Origin: Levilactobacillus enshiensis
GTDB lineage: Bacteria > Bacillota > Bacilli > Lactobacillales > Lactobacillaceae
Length of the DNA stretch: 64,000 nucleotides
Reading direction: 5' to 3'
Assembly: GCF_007115095.1 (NCBI RefSeq)
Contig: NZ_SULH01000004.1
Location: 124,001-188,000 of the forward strand
This document shows, piece by piece, positions 35,165-43,771 of the stretch (the first letter of the stretch is position 1; every line of letters begins with the position of its first letter). The position numbers were made by a program, and so were the translations under genes. The notes beneath the pieces are model-generated. The model ran no database searches and was not told the DNA's origin. It saw only the letters and a program-made list of their open reading frames with translations.

Positions 35165-36676
35165 ATGCTCAAACATGTTGTGAAAATGCGCCCAAACGAT
35201 AACGTTGCCATTGCGGTTCACGATTTACACGTCGGGGACAAGATTAAAGGCGACATTACCGTCAATGACGAAATTCCCCAAGCCCACAAGATTGCCTTGG
35301 TTAATTTAGCTAAAGGCGATGCTGTTTTACGTTACGGTGTCGTGCTCGGTTACGCCAAGAGTGATATTCAAGCCGGGGACTGGATCAATGAAAACAGTCT
35401 GGAATTACCACCGTCGCCAGACCTGAACAAGCTGACATACGGCACGAACATTCGTAAGGACTTGCCCAAGCCTAAGCGGACGACATTTATGGGGTATGAC
35501 GTTCCCGGCAACAAGTACGCCGGTACCCGGAATATCTTGGGAATTCAGACCACGGTACAGTGTGTGGTCGGCGTCTTGAAGATTGCCGTGGATCGCATCA
35601 AACAGGAACTTTTACCAAAGTATCCGCACGTGGATGACGTCACGGTCGTCAGTCATCAATATGGTTGTGGGGTCGCCATCGATGCCCCCGAAGCCAAGGT
35701 GCCAATCCGTGAGATTAGAAATATCGTGAAGAACCCGAACTTCGGTGGCCAAATCATGGTCGTCGGCCTGGGCTGTGAAAAGTTGACGCCGGATCGAATC
35801 TTGGATCCTGAGGACATCAACGACGACAACCTCTTGTACCTCCAAAACTACAAGGGCTTTGAGAAAATGATTGCGGCGATTATGGAAATGGCTGACAAGA
35901 AACTGGCCATTTTGGAAACACACCGGCGAACGGAACAACCGCTGTCGAAACTGTCCGTTGGTTTCCAGTGTGGTGGGAGTGATGCCTTCTCTGGCGTGAC
36001 GGGGAATCCATCTGCTGGTTATGCCTCTGACTTGTTAGTTGCCGGTGGTGGGACCGCCATGTTCTCTGAAGTGACGGAAGTTCGTGACGGGGTCAATTTC
36101 ATCGCCCAACGGATTCCAGACCAACCTAACTGTAATAAGCTGGTCAAGGAAATGTCTTGGTTCGATAACTACTTGGCGAAGGGCGGCGTTGACCGTTCAG
36201 CCAATCCAACGCCGGGTAACCGGAAGGGCGGCTTGTCCACCATCGTTGAGAAGTCTATGGGCTCCATTGCGAAGTCCGGGACCGCGCCAATTTCTCAAGT
36301 GGTCAGCGCTGGTGAGATTCCAACGAAACGCGGCTTGATCTTTAACGCGACGCCAGCTGGGGACTTCACGACGGGACCGATGCAATTGGCCTCTGGAATG
36401 GGCCTAGAAGTCTTCGTTACGGGTCGGGGCACGCCTTACAACCTGCAAGCTGCACCGGTCATCAAGGTCTGCACGCGGACGGATTTGAAGGAATTCTGGA
36501 GTGACTTGATCGACATTAACGCCGGTAAAGTTGCGACGGGTGACCTGACCGTTGAAGAACTGGGGACGGAATTGTTCAACTTCATTCTGGACGTCGCTAG
36601 TGGTGAAAAGCCAGCTGCGGAACGGTTGAAGTTGTACAACGATATCTGCATCTTCAACCCGGCACCAATGACTTAA
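35165..36676 (+). CDS. uxaA: UxaA family altronate/galactarate dehydratase
   Basis: A 503-residue iron-dependent sugar-acid dehydratase of the UxaA/GarD family. It has the N-terminal SAF-like domain (about residues 10-90) fused to the large C-terminal catalytic region, as in altronate dehydratase. Conserved segments include GYDVPGNKYAGTRNILGI, SHQYGCGV, VGLGCEKL, FQCGGSDAFSGVTGNP and the late TGRGTPYNLQAAPVIKV. Cysteines at QYGCG, GLGCE and FQCGG are likely metal ligands. Altronate would be dehydrated to 2-keto-3-deoxygluconate in galacturonate catabolism. The other genes of that pathway are not adjacent, so the substrate is tentative. GAGGAGG precedes the ATG. Confidence 0.85.
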   Translation: MLKHVVKMRPNDNVAIAVHDLHVGDKIKGDITVNDEIPQAHKIALVNLAKGDAVLRYGVVLGYAKSDIQAGDWINENSLELPPSPDLNKLTYGTNIRKDLPKPKRTTFMGYDVPGNKYAGTRNILGIQTTVQCVVGVLKIAVDRIKQELLPKYPHVDDVTVVSHQYGCGVAIDAPEAKVPIREIRNIVKNPNFGGQIMVVGLGCEKLTPDRILDPEDINDDNLLYLQNYKGFEKMIAAIMEMADKKLAILETHRRTEQPLSKLSVGFQCGGSDAFSGVTGNPSAGYASDLLVAGGGTAMFSEVTEVRDGVNFIAQRIPDQPNCNKLVKEMSWFDNYLAKGGVDRSANPTPGNRKGGLSTIVEKSMGSIAKSGTAPISQVVSAGEIPTKRGLIFNATPAGDFTTGPMQLASGMGLEVFVTGRGTPYNLQAAPVIKVCTRTDLKEFWSDLIDINAGKVATGDLTVEELGTELFNFILDVASGEKPAAERLKLYNDICIFNPAPMT

Positions 36677-36752
36677 AACTTAAAAAGAATAGATGGTAGG
36701 CCAATAGCTGGTAAACTGGCTATTGGTTTTTCCATTAAAGGAGATCACGCGG

Positions 36753-37067
36753 ATGGCTGAAAATGAACAGGCAGAAGAAGCCGTTATGACAGCACTAGAA
36801 GGGGTCATTGACCCGGAATTGACGATTGATATTGTGAATTTGGGCCTCATTTATGGGGTTACCGTTGAAGGCAATGAATGCACCGTTAAAATGACGTTGA
36901 CGACGATGGGTTGCCCATTAAGTGACCTGTTAAATGACCAGATTACGGCGGCCGCGTTGTCGGTAGCTGGTGTCGAACACTGTGATATTGATCTGGTCTG
37001 GGAACCGGCCTGGGATATCGGCCAAATGACTCGGTATGCGAAGGTATCATTGGGGGTTCACGGTTAA
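36753..37067 (+). CDS. MIP18/DUF59 family metal-sulfur cluster assembly factor
   Basis: A 104-residue protein of the MIP18 (DUF59, PaaD/SufT-like) family that assists iron-sulfur cluster assembly. The signature GVIDPELTIDIVNLGLIYGV is followed by MTLTTMGCPLSDLL with the conserved Cys, and VWEPAWDIGQMT near the end. ATG at 36753 has AAAGGAG eleven bases before it. It follows an iron-sulfur-type dehydratase by 76 bases in the same direction, so it might help mature that enzyme; this is inference. Confidence 0.87.
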   Translation: MAENEQAEEAVMTALEGVIDPELTIDIVNLGLIYGVTVEGNECTVKMTLTTMGCPLSDLLNDQITAAALSVAGVEHCDIDLVWEPAWDIGQMTRYAKVSLGVHG

Positions 37068-37105
37068 TACCAGTGTATTGATGAAACGAAATGAGTCGGG
37101 TACAG

Positions 37106-37184
37106 AACTCAAAAGTCAGTTTTTTCGGATCTTTTTCTGAAAAAACTGACTTTTTTGCCATTATCGTGTCGAAACGTGCGTCAC
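37106..37184 (+). repeat. hairpin plus conserved 28-base tail (copy 2)
   Basis: ACTCAAAA is followed by AGTCAGTTTTTTC/GAAAAAACTGACT, a T run, then the tail GCCATTATCGTG...GTGCGTCAC at 37157-37184, identical over 28 bases to 13704-13731. It likely terminates the MIP18 gene. The stem differs from copy 1 while the flanks stay constant. Confidence 0.7.
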
Positions 37185-37201
37185 CAGGCAGTTTGTTGCG
37201 C

Positions 37202-37258
37202 TTAACCTGAGAACCGGAATGATGCCAAAACCAGGCATAACCCCGGTTCTCATGTTAA
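37202..37258. other. 57-base near-perfect hairpin with symmetric internal loops
   Basis: TTAAC, TGAGAACCGG (37208-37217) and ATGCC (37222-37226) pair with GGCAT (37234-37238), CCGGTTCTCA (37243-37252) and GTTAA. Twenty pairs are interrupted only by a 1/1 and a 4/4 internal loop. No T run follows, so it is not an obvious terminator. Confidence 0.6.
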
Positions 37259-37299
37259 TGTTGAAAACTAACCGCCTGATGGCCCACTCTTTTTCTGCC

Positions 37300-37313
37300 T
37301 GAAAGCGGTTCAA
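37300..37313 (+). promoter_or_regulatory. candidate cre site upstream of the aquaporin gene
   Basis: TGAAAGCGGTTCAA matches the cre consensus at 12 of 14 positions, 79 bases before the GTG/ATG region of the channel gene. Confidence 0.4.
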
Positions 37314-37391
37314 AATAAACCAGCGTTGACGTTTCAGCTATGGTAAACTGGGTTCAGTTATTTTTTATTTAATACATAAGGAGTGTTTGGT

Positions 37392-38102
37392 ATGAGCGGC
37401 TTTATCGGTGAGTTTTTTGGCACCATGATTTTGATGGTTCTCGGTGCGGGAACGGGGGCTAGCATTAACTTAAATAAAACCTACGCAAAGGGGGGCAATT
37501 GGACGTTTGTGTGTGTGGCTTGGGGAATGGCGGTCACCATGGGCGTCTACGTTGCGGGCTTACTAGGCTCACAGGGCCATTTGAATCCAGCCGTGACCAT
37601 TGGTTTTGCCGTATTTGGGTATTTCCCATGGGCGGACGTGGTCCCTTATTTATTGGGCCAATTTCTCGGAGCTTTCGTGGGGGCAGCCTTGGTCGCTGTT
37701 CAATTTTACCCACACTTTAAAGCGACACCAGATGAAGAATCCGGCAACATGGTGGGGATTTTTGCAACGCGTCCAGCGATTAAGAGCCCGCTGTTCAATT
37801 TTCTATCAGAAGTGATCGCCACGTGGGCCTTTGTTTTCATTCTGCTCAACTTAGGAAACTTCACGCAGGGCTTAAAGCCATTTATTGTGGGTATCCTGAT
37901 TATGGTCGTGGGGATGGGATTAGGAACCACGACTGGTTTCGCCCTGAACCCCGCACGTGACTGGGCGCCCCGGTTGGCCTACACCATCTTACCAATTCCC
38001 AACAAAGGCAGTGCCGAATGGGATTATGCATGGGTACCGATGTGTGGACCACTGGTTGGGGGCGTCTTGGCCGCTGGCCTGCAGTACTGGATCACCTACT
38101 AA
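37392..38102 (+). CDS. aquaglyceroporin, MIP family
   Basis: A 236-residue major intrinsic protein with six membrane helices and both pore motifs, NPA in HLNPAVT and NPAR in FALNPARDWAPR. The Asp after NPAR (NPARD) is typical of the glycerol-facilitator branch. In lactobacilli such channels carry glycerol, water, dihydroxyacetone or lactic acid (GlpF1 or LarD types), and I cannot choose between these. The start ATG at 37392 lies eight bases after AAGGAG; an upstream GTG overlaps that site. It is monocistronic. Confidence 0.9.
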   Translation: MSGFIGEFFGTMILMVLGAGTGASINLNKTYAKGGNWTFVCVAWGMAVTMGVYVAGLLGSQGHLNPAVTIGFAVFGYFPWADVVPYLLGQFLGAFVGAALVAVQFYPHFKATPDEESGNMVGIFATRPAIKSPLFNFLSEVIATWAFVFILLNLGNFTQGLKPFIVGILIMVVGMGLGTTTGFALNPARDWAPRLAYTILPIPNKGSAEWDYAWVPMCGPLVGGVLAAGLQYWITY

Positions 38103-38127
38103 GTATATTTCAGCAATATAAGTTTAA

Positions 38128-38167
38128 ACACGATGGGACTGGTGCAGTTAACACGGTCCCATTTTTG
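38128..38167 (+). terminator. terminator after the aquaporin gene
   Basis: GATGGGAC pairs with GTCCCATTTTT around a loop of about 16 bases. The rest of the gap to 38383 is AT-rich, without a gene. Confidence 0.7.
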
Positions 38168-38382
38168 ATTAGCGTTCGGTTGTGAGGCGACAATTGCTGG
38201 TGTATGCTTAAGAAAGCAAGTTAAAAAAATTAGAGGCTTAGTGAAAATTAAAATGCCGGTGTATCAGCGCTTGTTTAGCGTATTCTCCGTGTATACGGGG
38301 GTGTTTCGAATAGAGCCATGATATATGCTTATTACATAATATTTTTAATCACAAATCTACATACTACGAGGAGACTATTATC

Positions 38383-39015
38383 GTGTTATCAAATAAAGCT
38401 AAGGAATCAATAAAGTTCATTACGATGATTGGTATCGGCGTAAGTTTGCTATGTGCCGGTAGTGTTACTGCGAATGCATCTAATAAGGGCTATTGGGCAA
38501 ATTATACGCAGAAGACAATTTCCTATAAAATTAAGAGCTCATCAAGACATTATAAAAGCATTTGGGGAAAGGCAATTAAGAACTGGAACAACACGAAAAT
38601 CGTTCGTCTTCGTTCAGCTAAAACAAACAAGAAAGCAGATATCCATTTAACGACCGTCGATGAATTCAATAATCAATGGAAAGGGATATTTTTAGAACCC
38701 AATCTTACTGGAGCAACCTCAGTTGACTCTTATACATGGACAAATATTGTTAATAAAAAGGCTAGTCGAGAACTTATTTCAAAGTCATCAGTCTACTTAA
38801 ACCTAGAAAAATTAAACAGTGACCAATACTCTGACAAACAAATTGTAAATGTAGCCACTAGAGAAATTGGCTATGCAATGGGACTCACATACCAAAAAAG
38901 TGGAGTTATGAGTAAAAATAATCGAAATAGCCAAATCTCCAAAACAGACAAGAAGCATTTGGCTAAGGCCTATAAAGGTTATCCATTTAAAAATTACATT
39001 ATTGAACCTAAATAA
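38383..39015 (+). CDS. secreted matrixin-like pseudo-metalloprotease
   Basis: A 210-residue exported protein. Residues 1-32 look like a signal peptide (cleavage near ANA-SN). The layout is that of small matrixin/metzincin domains of lactobacilli: an early WGKAIKNWNN segment, ADIHLTTVD, and a C-terminal active-site-like helix. Where the family has HExxHxxGxxH, this one has R160-E-I-G-Y164-A-M-G-L-T-Y170, so all three zinc histidines are replaced. The Glu, the glycine and the Met-turn (SGVM, Met176) remain. It is probably catalytically dead. Base composition is clearly more AT-rich than its neighbours. The start is GTG at 38383 behind GAGGAG. Confidence 0.7.
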   Translation: MLSNKAKESIKFITMIGIGVSLLCAGSVTANASNKGYWANYTQKTISYKIKSSSRHYKSIWGKAIKNWNNTKIVRLRSAKTNKKADIHLTTVDEFNNQWKGIFLEPNLTGATSVDSYTWTNIVNKKASRELISKSSVYLNLEKLNSDQYSDKQIVNVATREIGYAMGLTYQKSGVMSKNNRNSQISKTDKKHLAKAYKGYPFKNYIIEPK

Positions 39016-39377
39016 ACTACATTATTTTCAGTTCATTCAGAGTAAACTTATGAAATTTGTTGTGGTCTACGGTTATCACTTATCGTCCTTTCCATCAGGT
39101 AAGGCCCGAGTGAGTTAAGAAGCTGAGAGTATGTGTCTTCATAGCTAACGTTCGACGCAACTAATTTCCTATTACCGAGTTGCAGATGATGTTAATTTAC
39201 AAAGAAATCTGCAACGTTCTCCAATGTTTCGTGCTCATTTGCCCACCGCAACTGAAATTCAAAGGTCAGAAACCTGCATGCAATGTAATCCCATTGGTTT
39301 TGGAATTTTGTATCGTGAGTTAAAGTGTTTCCGTGTATACAGGTGGTCTGTTGGCGCCGATAACAGCAATAGCACCA
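39016..39377. other. AT-rich intergenic region
   Basis: No gene is visible. TCCGTGTATAC at 39330-39340 repeats the same eleven bases found at 38286-38296, on the other side of the pseudo-protease gene. Confidence 0.4.
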
Positions 39378-39412
39378 TTAAAAAAGGTCCGACATTTTGC
39401 CGGGCCTTTTTT
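39378..39412. terminator. bidirectional terminator
   Basis: AAAAAAGGTCCG pairs with CGGGCCTTTTTT. It can serve the arabinofuranosidase gene on the minus strand. Confidence 0.75.
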
Positions 39413-39444
39413 GCTAACTAATTTATGAATGTAGATACGACTAG

Positions 39445-40947
39445 TTATTTCACCTTAAACCGGAGCATATTCCATGACAGCGGCTGAAGGGTCACTGTAG
39501 CGGCGTGGTCCTGAGCATTGACTGGCAAGGCTTGGAGCTGCATCTTGCCGTCACGGTTGTCGGCCTTAACGTCGTAGCCGTAGAACTGGGTGGCTTCAAT
39601 CAAGTGGTCGACCGTAAAGTCGGTCAGGTCGATGTCGAAGTCTAGCGTATCCGTCTGGTGCTTATTCTCAGCGAAGACCGTCAACGTTTGACTGGCGGCG
39701 TCATAAGTGGACACTGTGTCGAGGTAAGGAATGTCCTTGAATTCACGTGAGTTGTAGGTGGCAGACTGGCTGTGGTCGACTAGGACTTCACCTTGGCCGT
39801 GGTTAGCGACTTGCATGAAGGGGTAGAAGATGGACTGCTTCCAAACGCCGCCATCTGTGTCCGTCATGATTGGTGCGATGACGTTGACGAGTTGAGCCAA
39901 GCAGGCAATCTTAACCCGGTCGGCATTGCGTAGCAGCGTCATCAACAGGCTACCAACCAAGAGGGCATCTTCAAAGTTGTAGACATCTTCCAGCAAATGG
40001 GGGCCAACTTGCCAAGGGGTGACCTTGGTGTCGGCGTCGTTGGAGTGGTACCAGACGTTCCATTCGTCAAAGGACAGGTTGATGGTCTTAGTAGAGCGCT
40101 TGCGGGCCTTAACGGCATCACACATGGCAACAACGCCCTTGATAAAGGCATCCAGGTCGAGGTTTTTACCTAAGAAATTGTCGAGTTCAGTCGGGTCATC
40201 ATCGTTGTAGTAACCGTAGTAGCGGTGCAGTGACAGGTAATCTACGTTGTCATAACATTCGTCTAGGACGGTTTCTTCCCATTCACCGAACGTCGGGTTG
40301 TCCATGGAAGAACTCCCACAGGCCACAAGTTCGAGGGAATCATCGACTCGACGCATGGCCTTAGCCGTTTCGTTGGCGAGGTGTGCGTATTCCGTAGCGG
40401 TTTTGGCACCGATTTCCCACGGACCATCCATTTCATTACCCAGACACCAGGTCTTAATGGCAAATGGGTCTTCGGCACCGTTCTTGCGGCGCAGATCACT
40501 GAGGTAGGTGCCCTTAGGGAAGTTACAGTATTCCACGAGATCGGCGGCTTCCTGAATACCCCGGGTCCCGAGGTTAACGGCCATGTTGGGCACAGCGTTG
40601 ACCTTATCTGCCCAGTGCATGAATTCATGGAGGCCAAACTGGTTGGTTTCGAGTTCACGCCAAGCCAAGTCTAGCCGAACTGGGCGTTGATCCTTAGGTC
40701 CAATGCCGTCTTCCCACCGGTATTGGGACAGAAAATTGCCGCCGGGGTAGCGAATTAGTGGCACGTTAAGTTCCTTAACAGCTTCGATCACGTCAGTTCG
40801 AAACCCTTCTTCATCGGCAGCAGGATGACCGGGTTGGTAGACACCGGTGTAGACTGCTCGGCCAAGTTGTTCGATAAATGAGCCGTAAAGTCGTCGGTCG
40901 ATGGGCGCAACCACGTCTTGGGGCTGAATCTTCGTTGAACCTTTCAT
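39445..40947 (-). CDS. abfA: alpha-L-arabinofuranosidase, GH51
   Basis: A 500-residue cytoplasmic glycoside hydrolase family 51 enzyme releasing L-arabinose from arabino-oligosaccharides. The acid/base is Glu172 in CLGNEMDGPWEIG and the nucleophile Glu295 in SFDEWNVWY, close to the positions in the Geobacillus enzyme. A C-terminal beta-sandwich completes the normal length. The start is ATG at 40947 behind TTTGGAGG. It is monocistronic, with no transporter or arabinose genes adjacent. A perfect cre site lies upstream at 41020-41033. Confidence 0.94.
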   Translation of the reverse strand: MKGSTKIQPQDVVAPIDRRLYGSFIEQLGRAVYTGVYQPGHPAADEEGFRTDVIEAVKELNVPLIRYPGGNFLSQYRWEDGIGPKDQRPVRLDLAWRELETNQFGLHEFMHWADKVNAVPNMAVNLGTRGIQEAADLVEYCNFPKGTYLSDLRRKNGAEDPFAIKTWCLGNEMDGPWEIGAKTATEYAHLANETAKAMRRVDDSLELVACGSSSMDNPTFGEWEETVLDECYDNVDYLSLHRYYGYYNDDDPTELDNFLGKNLDLDAFIKGVVAMCDAVKARKRSTKTINLSFDEWNVWYHSNDADTKVTPWQVGPHLLEDVYNFEDALLVGSLLMTLLRNADRVKIACLAQLVNVIAPIMTDTDGGVWKQSIFYPFMQVANHGQGEVLVDHSQSATYNSREFKDIPYLDTVSTYDAASQTLTVFAENKHQTDTLDFDIDLTDFTVDHLIEATQFYGYDVKADNRDGKMQLQALPVNAQDHAATVTLQPLSWNMLRFKVK

Positions 40948-41019
40948 GTGATGACCTCCAAATGTGTTTTTTAAGTGGCTATCGTCATTGCCGCCGAGTA
41001 ATGCCAACCTTAACGTTTT

Positions 41020-41044
41020 TGTCAGCGCTTACAATATTATAACC
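41020..41044 (-). promoter_or_regulatory. arabinofuranosidase promoter with a perfect cre
   Basis: On the minus strand TATAAT (about 41041-41036) is followed at once by TGTAAGCGCTGACA (41033-41020), matching the cre consensus at all 14 positions. CcpA bound here would cover the transcription start. Confidence 0.75.
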
Positions 41045-41276
41045 ACTTAGCATACTTATAATATAACTGAGGGATAACGTCGTGAGAATTGAAGATCTCA
41101 ACGGCTATTTATAATTTTTACCACGATTGTGTAACTTGTTACAAGCGATAAAACATCATGGCATAAGTAGTTTGTTTTTGAAATAATTTCGTTGTTGATA
41201 TTGATTGTTTCTATTAGTAGTACGAGAATGGAGAGGGGGAATTTTAATTAGTAGGAAAGGTAGGGATTGATTCAAT

Positions 41277-43562
41277 ATGGAAACGAAACGCACACATTTT
41301 AAGATGTATAAGGATGGCCGCAAATGGGTCTTCGCCTGTGCTATTGTGCTGGCACTGGGTGGCGCCACGGTCACAGCTCACGCCGATACCGCTGATAGCA
41401 GCAGTAGTCATGCAACTGTCACGTCGGTCAGTGGGTCATCAGCTAGCAGTGGTGAGTCACAGGAGAGCCATTCAGAAAGTCTGAGTGGAATGGCTAGTCA
41501 GTCTAGTAGTGATGACACAACCAGCAGTTCTGCTGAATCCGTAAAGGAAAACAAGGTGGACCAACCAGCAACGCAAGCGACGAATGCGGACGTGACGACT
41601 GGGCAGGATGCCGCCAATCAGACGAGCACGACTGATTCGACAACGACCAATGATGAGTCGCAGCAGAATGAGAATCATGATGTGGCAAAAGCCAAGCTAC
41701 AGTCGCGGCAAAAGTTAGCCCGGTTTGCAGCCATGGCGCCAACGACAGAGAAGCCAGCGGTGACGACACCACAAACACCAACTGTGACGACACCAACGAC
41801 GGATACTGATACCGCAACGACGGACCAACCAGCCAAGGATATTTTTAAGGATCTTGAAGACACGTCGACGACAACGACAGCAATCGAACCGTATGCCGAG
41901 ACTGGTATTCAAGCCGGCGGCAGCGTCTACGATGATTTTCCAGACCTGAACAACATTTTGGGAGTCTCCTCGGTCTTTCATATCTTTGCGCGGGATGCTG
42001 AGCTGAATGCGCATACCAATGGGAACTTAGCCGTTCAGAATCTGACCGGGAACGTTAACTTTGGGACGAATATCGTTGAGGAACTCCTGGACAAGGATAT
42101 TTCTTACATACAGAACATCGTGAACATCGCGAATAGTTCCTTCGTTTCGGCTGGGGACACGCGGGAAAACAAAGTTATTTTCGGTGAAGGTAACGAAATT
42201 GACCTCAGTAATCCGAACCGGCCGAAAGTGAATGGTGTCGATATTGATCACTTGTTGGCATCCGAAGTGTACCAAGACCAGAATGGGCAGACGTATATTG
42301 ATTTCGATGCCGAATTTGCAAAACTGAAGGCCCTTAACGAACAGTTAACGACGATTAATAGCAATGCCAGTTATAGCGATGCTGATTTTGACGACCGCAA
42401 CAACCGGGTCATTGATGTGAGCGAGATGACGCCAGACGCTAACGGCCACATCGTCATCAACCTGTCACCGGATGTGTTGGCGGGGGATACGCCACTGACC
42501 ATTTCTGGACTGTCACCAGATGCTGATGGTGATACCGTCATCATCAACGTGGATACGGGTGGTCAAGAAGATTACCACGTAAAGTCACAGATCAAGATTA
42601 TCTACAGCGATGGTAGCGAACGTAATAATCAGGAAACCGAAGACTTCGGTGATAACCATTTGCTGTGGAACTTTTATGACAGTACGGCTAGCGATAAGCA
42701 ATACGGCGGCACGGTTCACATTGACCGGCCATTCCAAGGTAGCATTCTAGCACCTTCTGCTGAGGTGATTGCGAACGCGAATATTGATGGGAACATTATC
42801 GCGGACAAGGTTGTCGTTAACGCTGAAACTCACCGTTGGGACTTGCAAGATAACAAGGACAACGAAGAGGACGAAGACGAGAATGTCGATGAGGAAGATG
42901 AATTCGATCTGCCAAACACGGAATTGCCAAGCGTTGAGTTGCCAAACATTGAAGAACCCGAAGCGCCGGACAAGCCGAATATCGACAAGCCAAACGTTGA
43001 GGAACCCGAAGCGCCAGATAAGCCGAATATCGACAAACCAAACGTTGAGGAACCCGAAGCCCCTGACAAGCCCAACATCGACAAACCCGATGTCGAATTG
43101 CCAAGTACTGAGGAACCCGATGTTGAGGAGCCAGATACTGATAAGCCCGACGTTGAAGAACCGACTACAGAAGAACCCAACGTCGAGGAACCGAATACGG
43201 AAGAACCGGATGTCGATTATGGACACGAAAGCCCGGACGAAGAGGAACTCTTGTCAGAGTTGGAAGATGAAGTTGTCGACTTCGAAGCTGAACAAGCGGC
43301 TGATTCCGTTGATGCTAACGCGGATGGCGAAGCACTTTTGAGCAGAATCGATACGGCCATTGCCAAGGCGCAAGCTGAACATAATGTGGCACTAGTGGCT
43401 AAGCTTGAAGCGATTCGTGCACAACTGTTGAAGGACATGGGCTTATCTGCTGGTCTGCCACAGACCGGCGAAGCACATGTAGGTTGGCTACAAGCACTCG
43501 GCTTGTTATTAGCTGGTGGCCTCGGGGGGACGTTTGTCTACCGAAAGAAGCGCCAAGATTAA
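41277..43562 (+). CDS. LPxTG surface protein with choice-of-anchor A domain
   Basis: A 761-residue sortase-anchored surface protein. Residues 10-20 match the KxYKxGKxW extended signal peptide motif (FKMYKDGRKW), with cleavage expected after AHA near residue 37. A long Ser/Thr/Gln-rich stretch extends to about 200. A choice-of-anchor A domain covers about 220-525 (FHIFARDAELNAHTNGNLAV through GNIIADKVVVNA). A Pro/Glu/Asp repeat region (about 548-660) has three near-identical 16-residue units (EEPEAPDKPNIDKPNV). LPQTG is at 727-731, with a hydrophobic helix and RKKRQD tail. It is probably an adhesin; the ligand is unknown. Confidence 0.88.
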   Translation: METKRTHFKMYKDGRKWVFACAIVLALGGATVTAHADTADSSSSHATVTSVSGSSASSGESQESHSESLSGMASQSSSDDTTSSSAESVKENKVDQPATQATNADVTTGQDAANQTSTTDSTTTNDESQQNENHDVAKAKLQSRQKLARFAAMAPTTEKPAVTTPQTPTVTTPTTDTDTATTDQPAKDIFKDLEDTSTTTTAIEPYAETGIQAGGSVYDDFPDLNNILGVSSVFHIFARDAELNAHTNGNLAVQNLTGNVNFGTNIVEELLDKDISYIQNIVNIANSSFVSAGDTRENKVIFGEGNEIDLSNPNRPKVNGVDIDHLLASEVYQDQNGQTYIDFDAEFAKLKALNEQLTTINSNASYSDADFDDRNNRVIDVSEMTPDANGHIVINLSPDVLAGDTPLTISGLSPDADGDTVIINVDTGGQEDYHVKSQIKIIYSDGSERNNQETEDFGDNHLLWNFYDSTASDKQYGGTVHIDRPFQGSILAPSAEVIANANIDGNIIADKVVVNAETHRWDLQDNKDNEEDEDENVDEEDEFDLPNTELPSVELPNIEEPEAPDKPNIDKPNVEEPEAPDKPNIDKPNVEEPEAPDKPNIDKPDVELPSTEEPDVEEPDTDKPDVEEPTTEEPNVEEPNTEEPDVDYGHESPDEEELLSELEDEVVDFEAEQAADSVDANADGEALLSRIDTAIAKAQAEHNVALVAKLEAIRAQLLKDMGLSAGLPQTGEAHVGWLQALGLLLAGGLGGTFVYRKKRQD
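42954..43097 (+). repeat. three 48-base tandem repeats in the LPxTG gene
   Basis: Units start GAACCCGAAGC and encode EPEAPDKPNIDKPNVE. The three copies differ mainly at third codon positions, so the repeat number could vary between strains. Confidence 0.75.
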
Positions 43563-43589
43563 GTCACGTAGATAGTTAAATTCATAAAC

Positions 43590-43645
43590 AAAGTCCAGGA
43601 AACTGTTACGCATTAAACGCGAACAGTTTCCTGGACTTTATGTAT
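43590..43645 (+). terminator. strong terminator after the LPxTG gene
   Basis: AAAGTCCAGGAAACTGTT pairs perfectly over 18 bases with AACAGTTTCCTGGACTTT. Confidence 0.85.
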
Positions 43646-43771
43646 AAATGGGCCTGGGGCAAAAGCTACCCATATTGCGTATCATATATATGGCCGAGAG
43701 GTGGGTCAGCAGGCAACCAAGGGCTAATCCATGTAACTAATCGGCCTCGGTCTACGTGCTTTAAAAATAGT

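Noticed and set aside
37195-37260. attC-like recombination site (GCTTAAC box, long imperfect palindrome, GTTAA box)
   Set aside because: The left box fits RYYYAAC, but the right box GTTAATG does not fit GTTRRRY. There is no integrase or cassette array, and integrons are not expected in this group.
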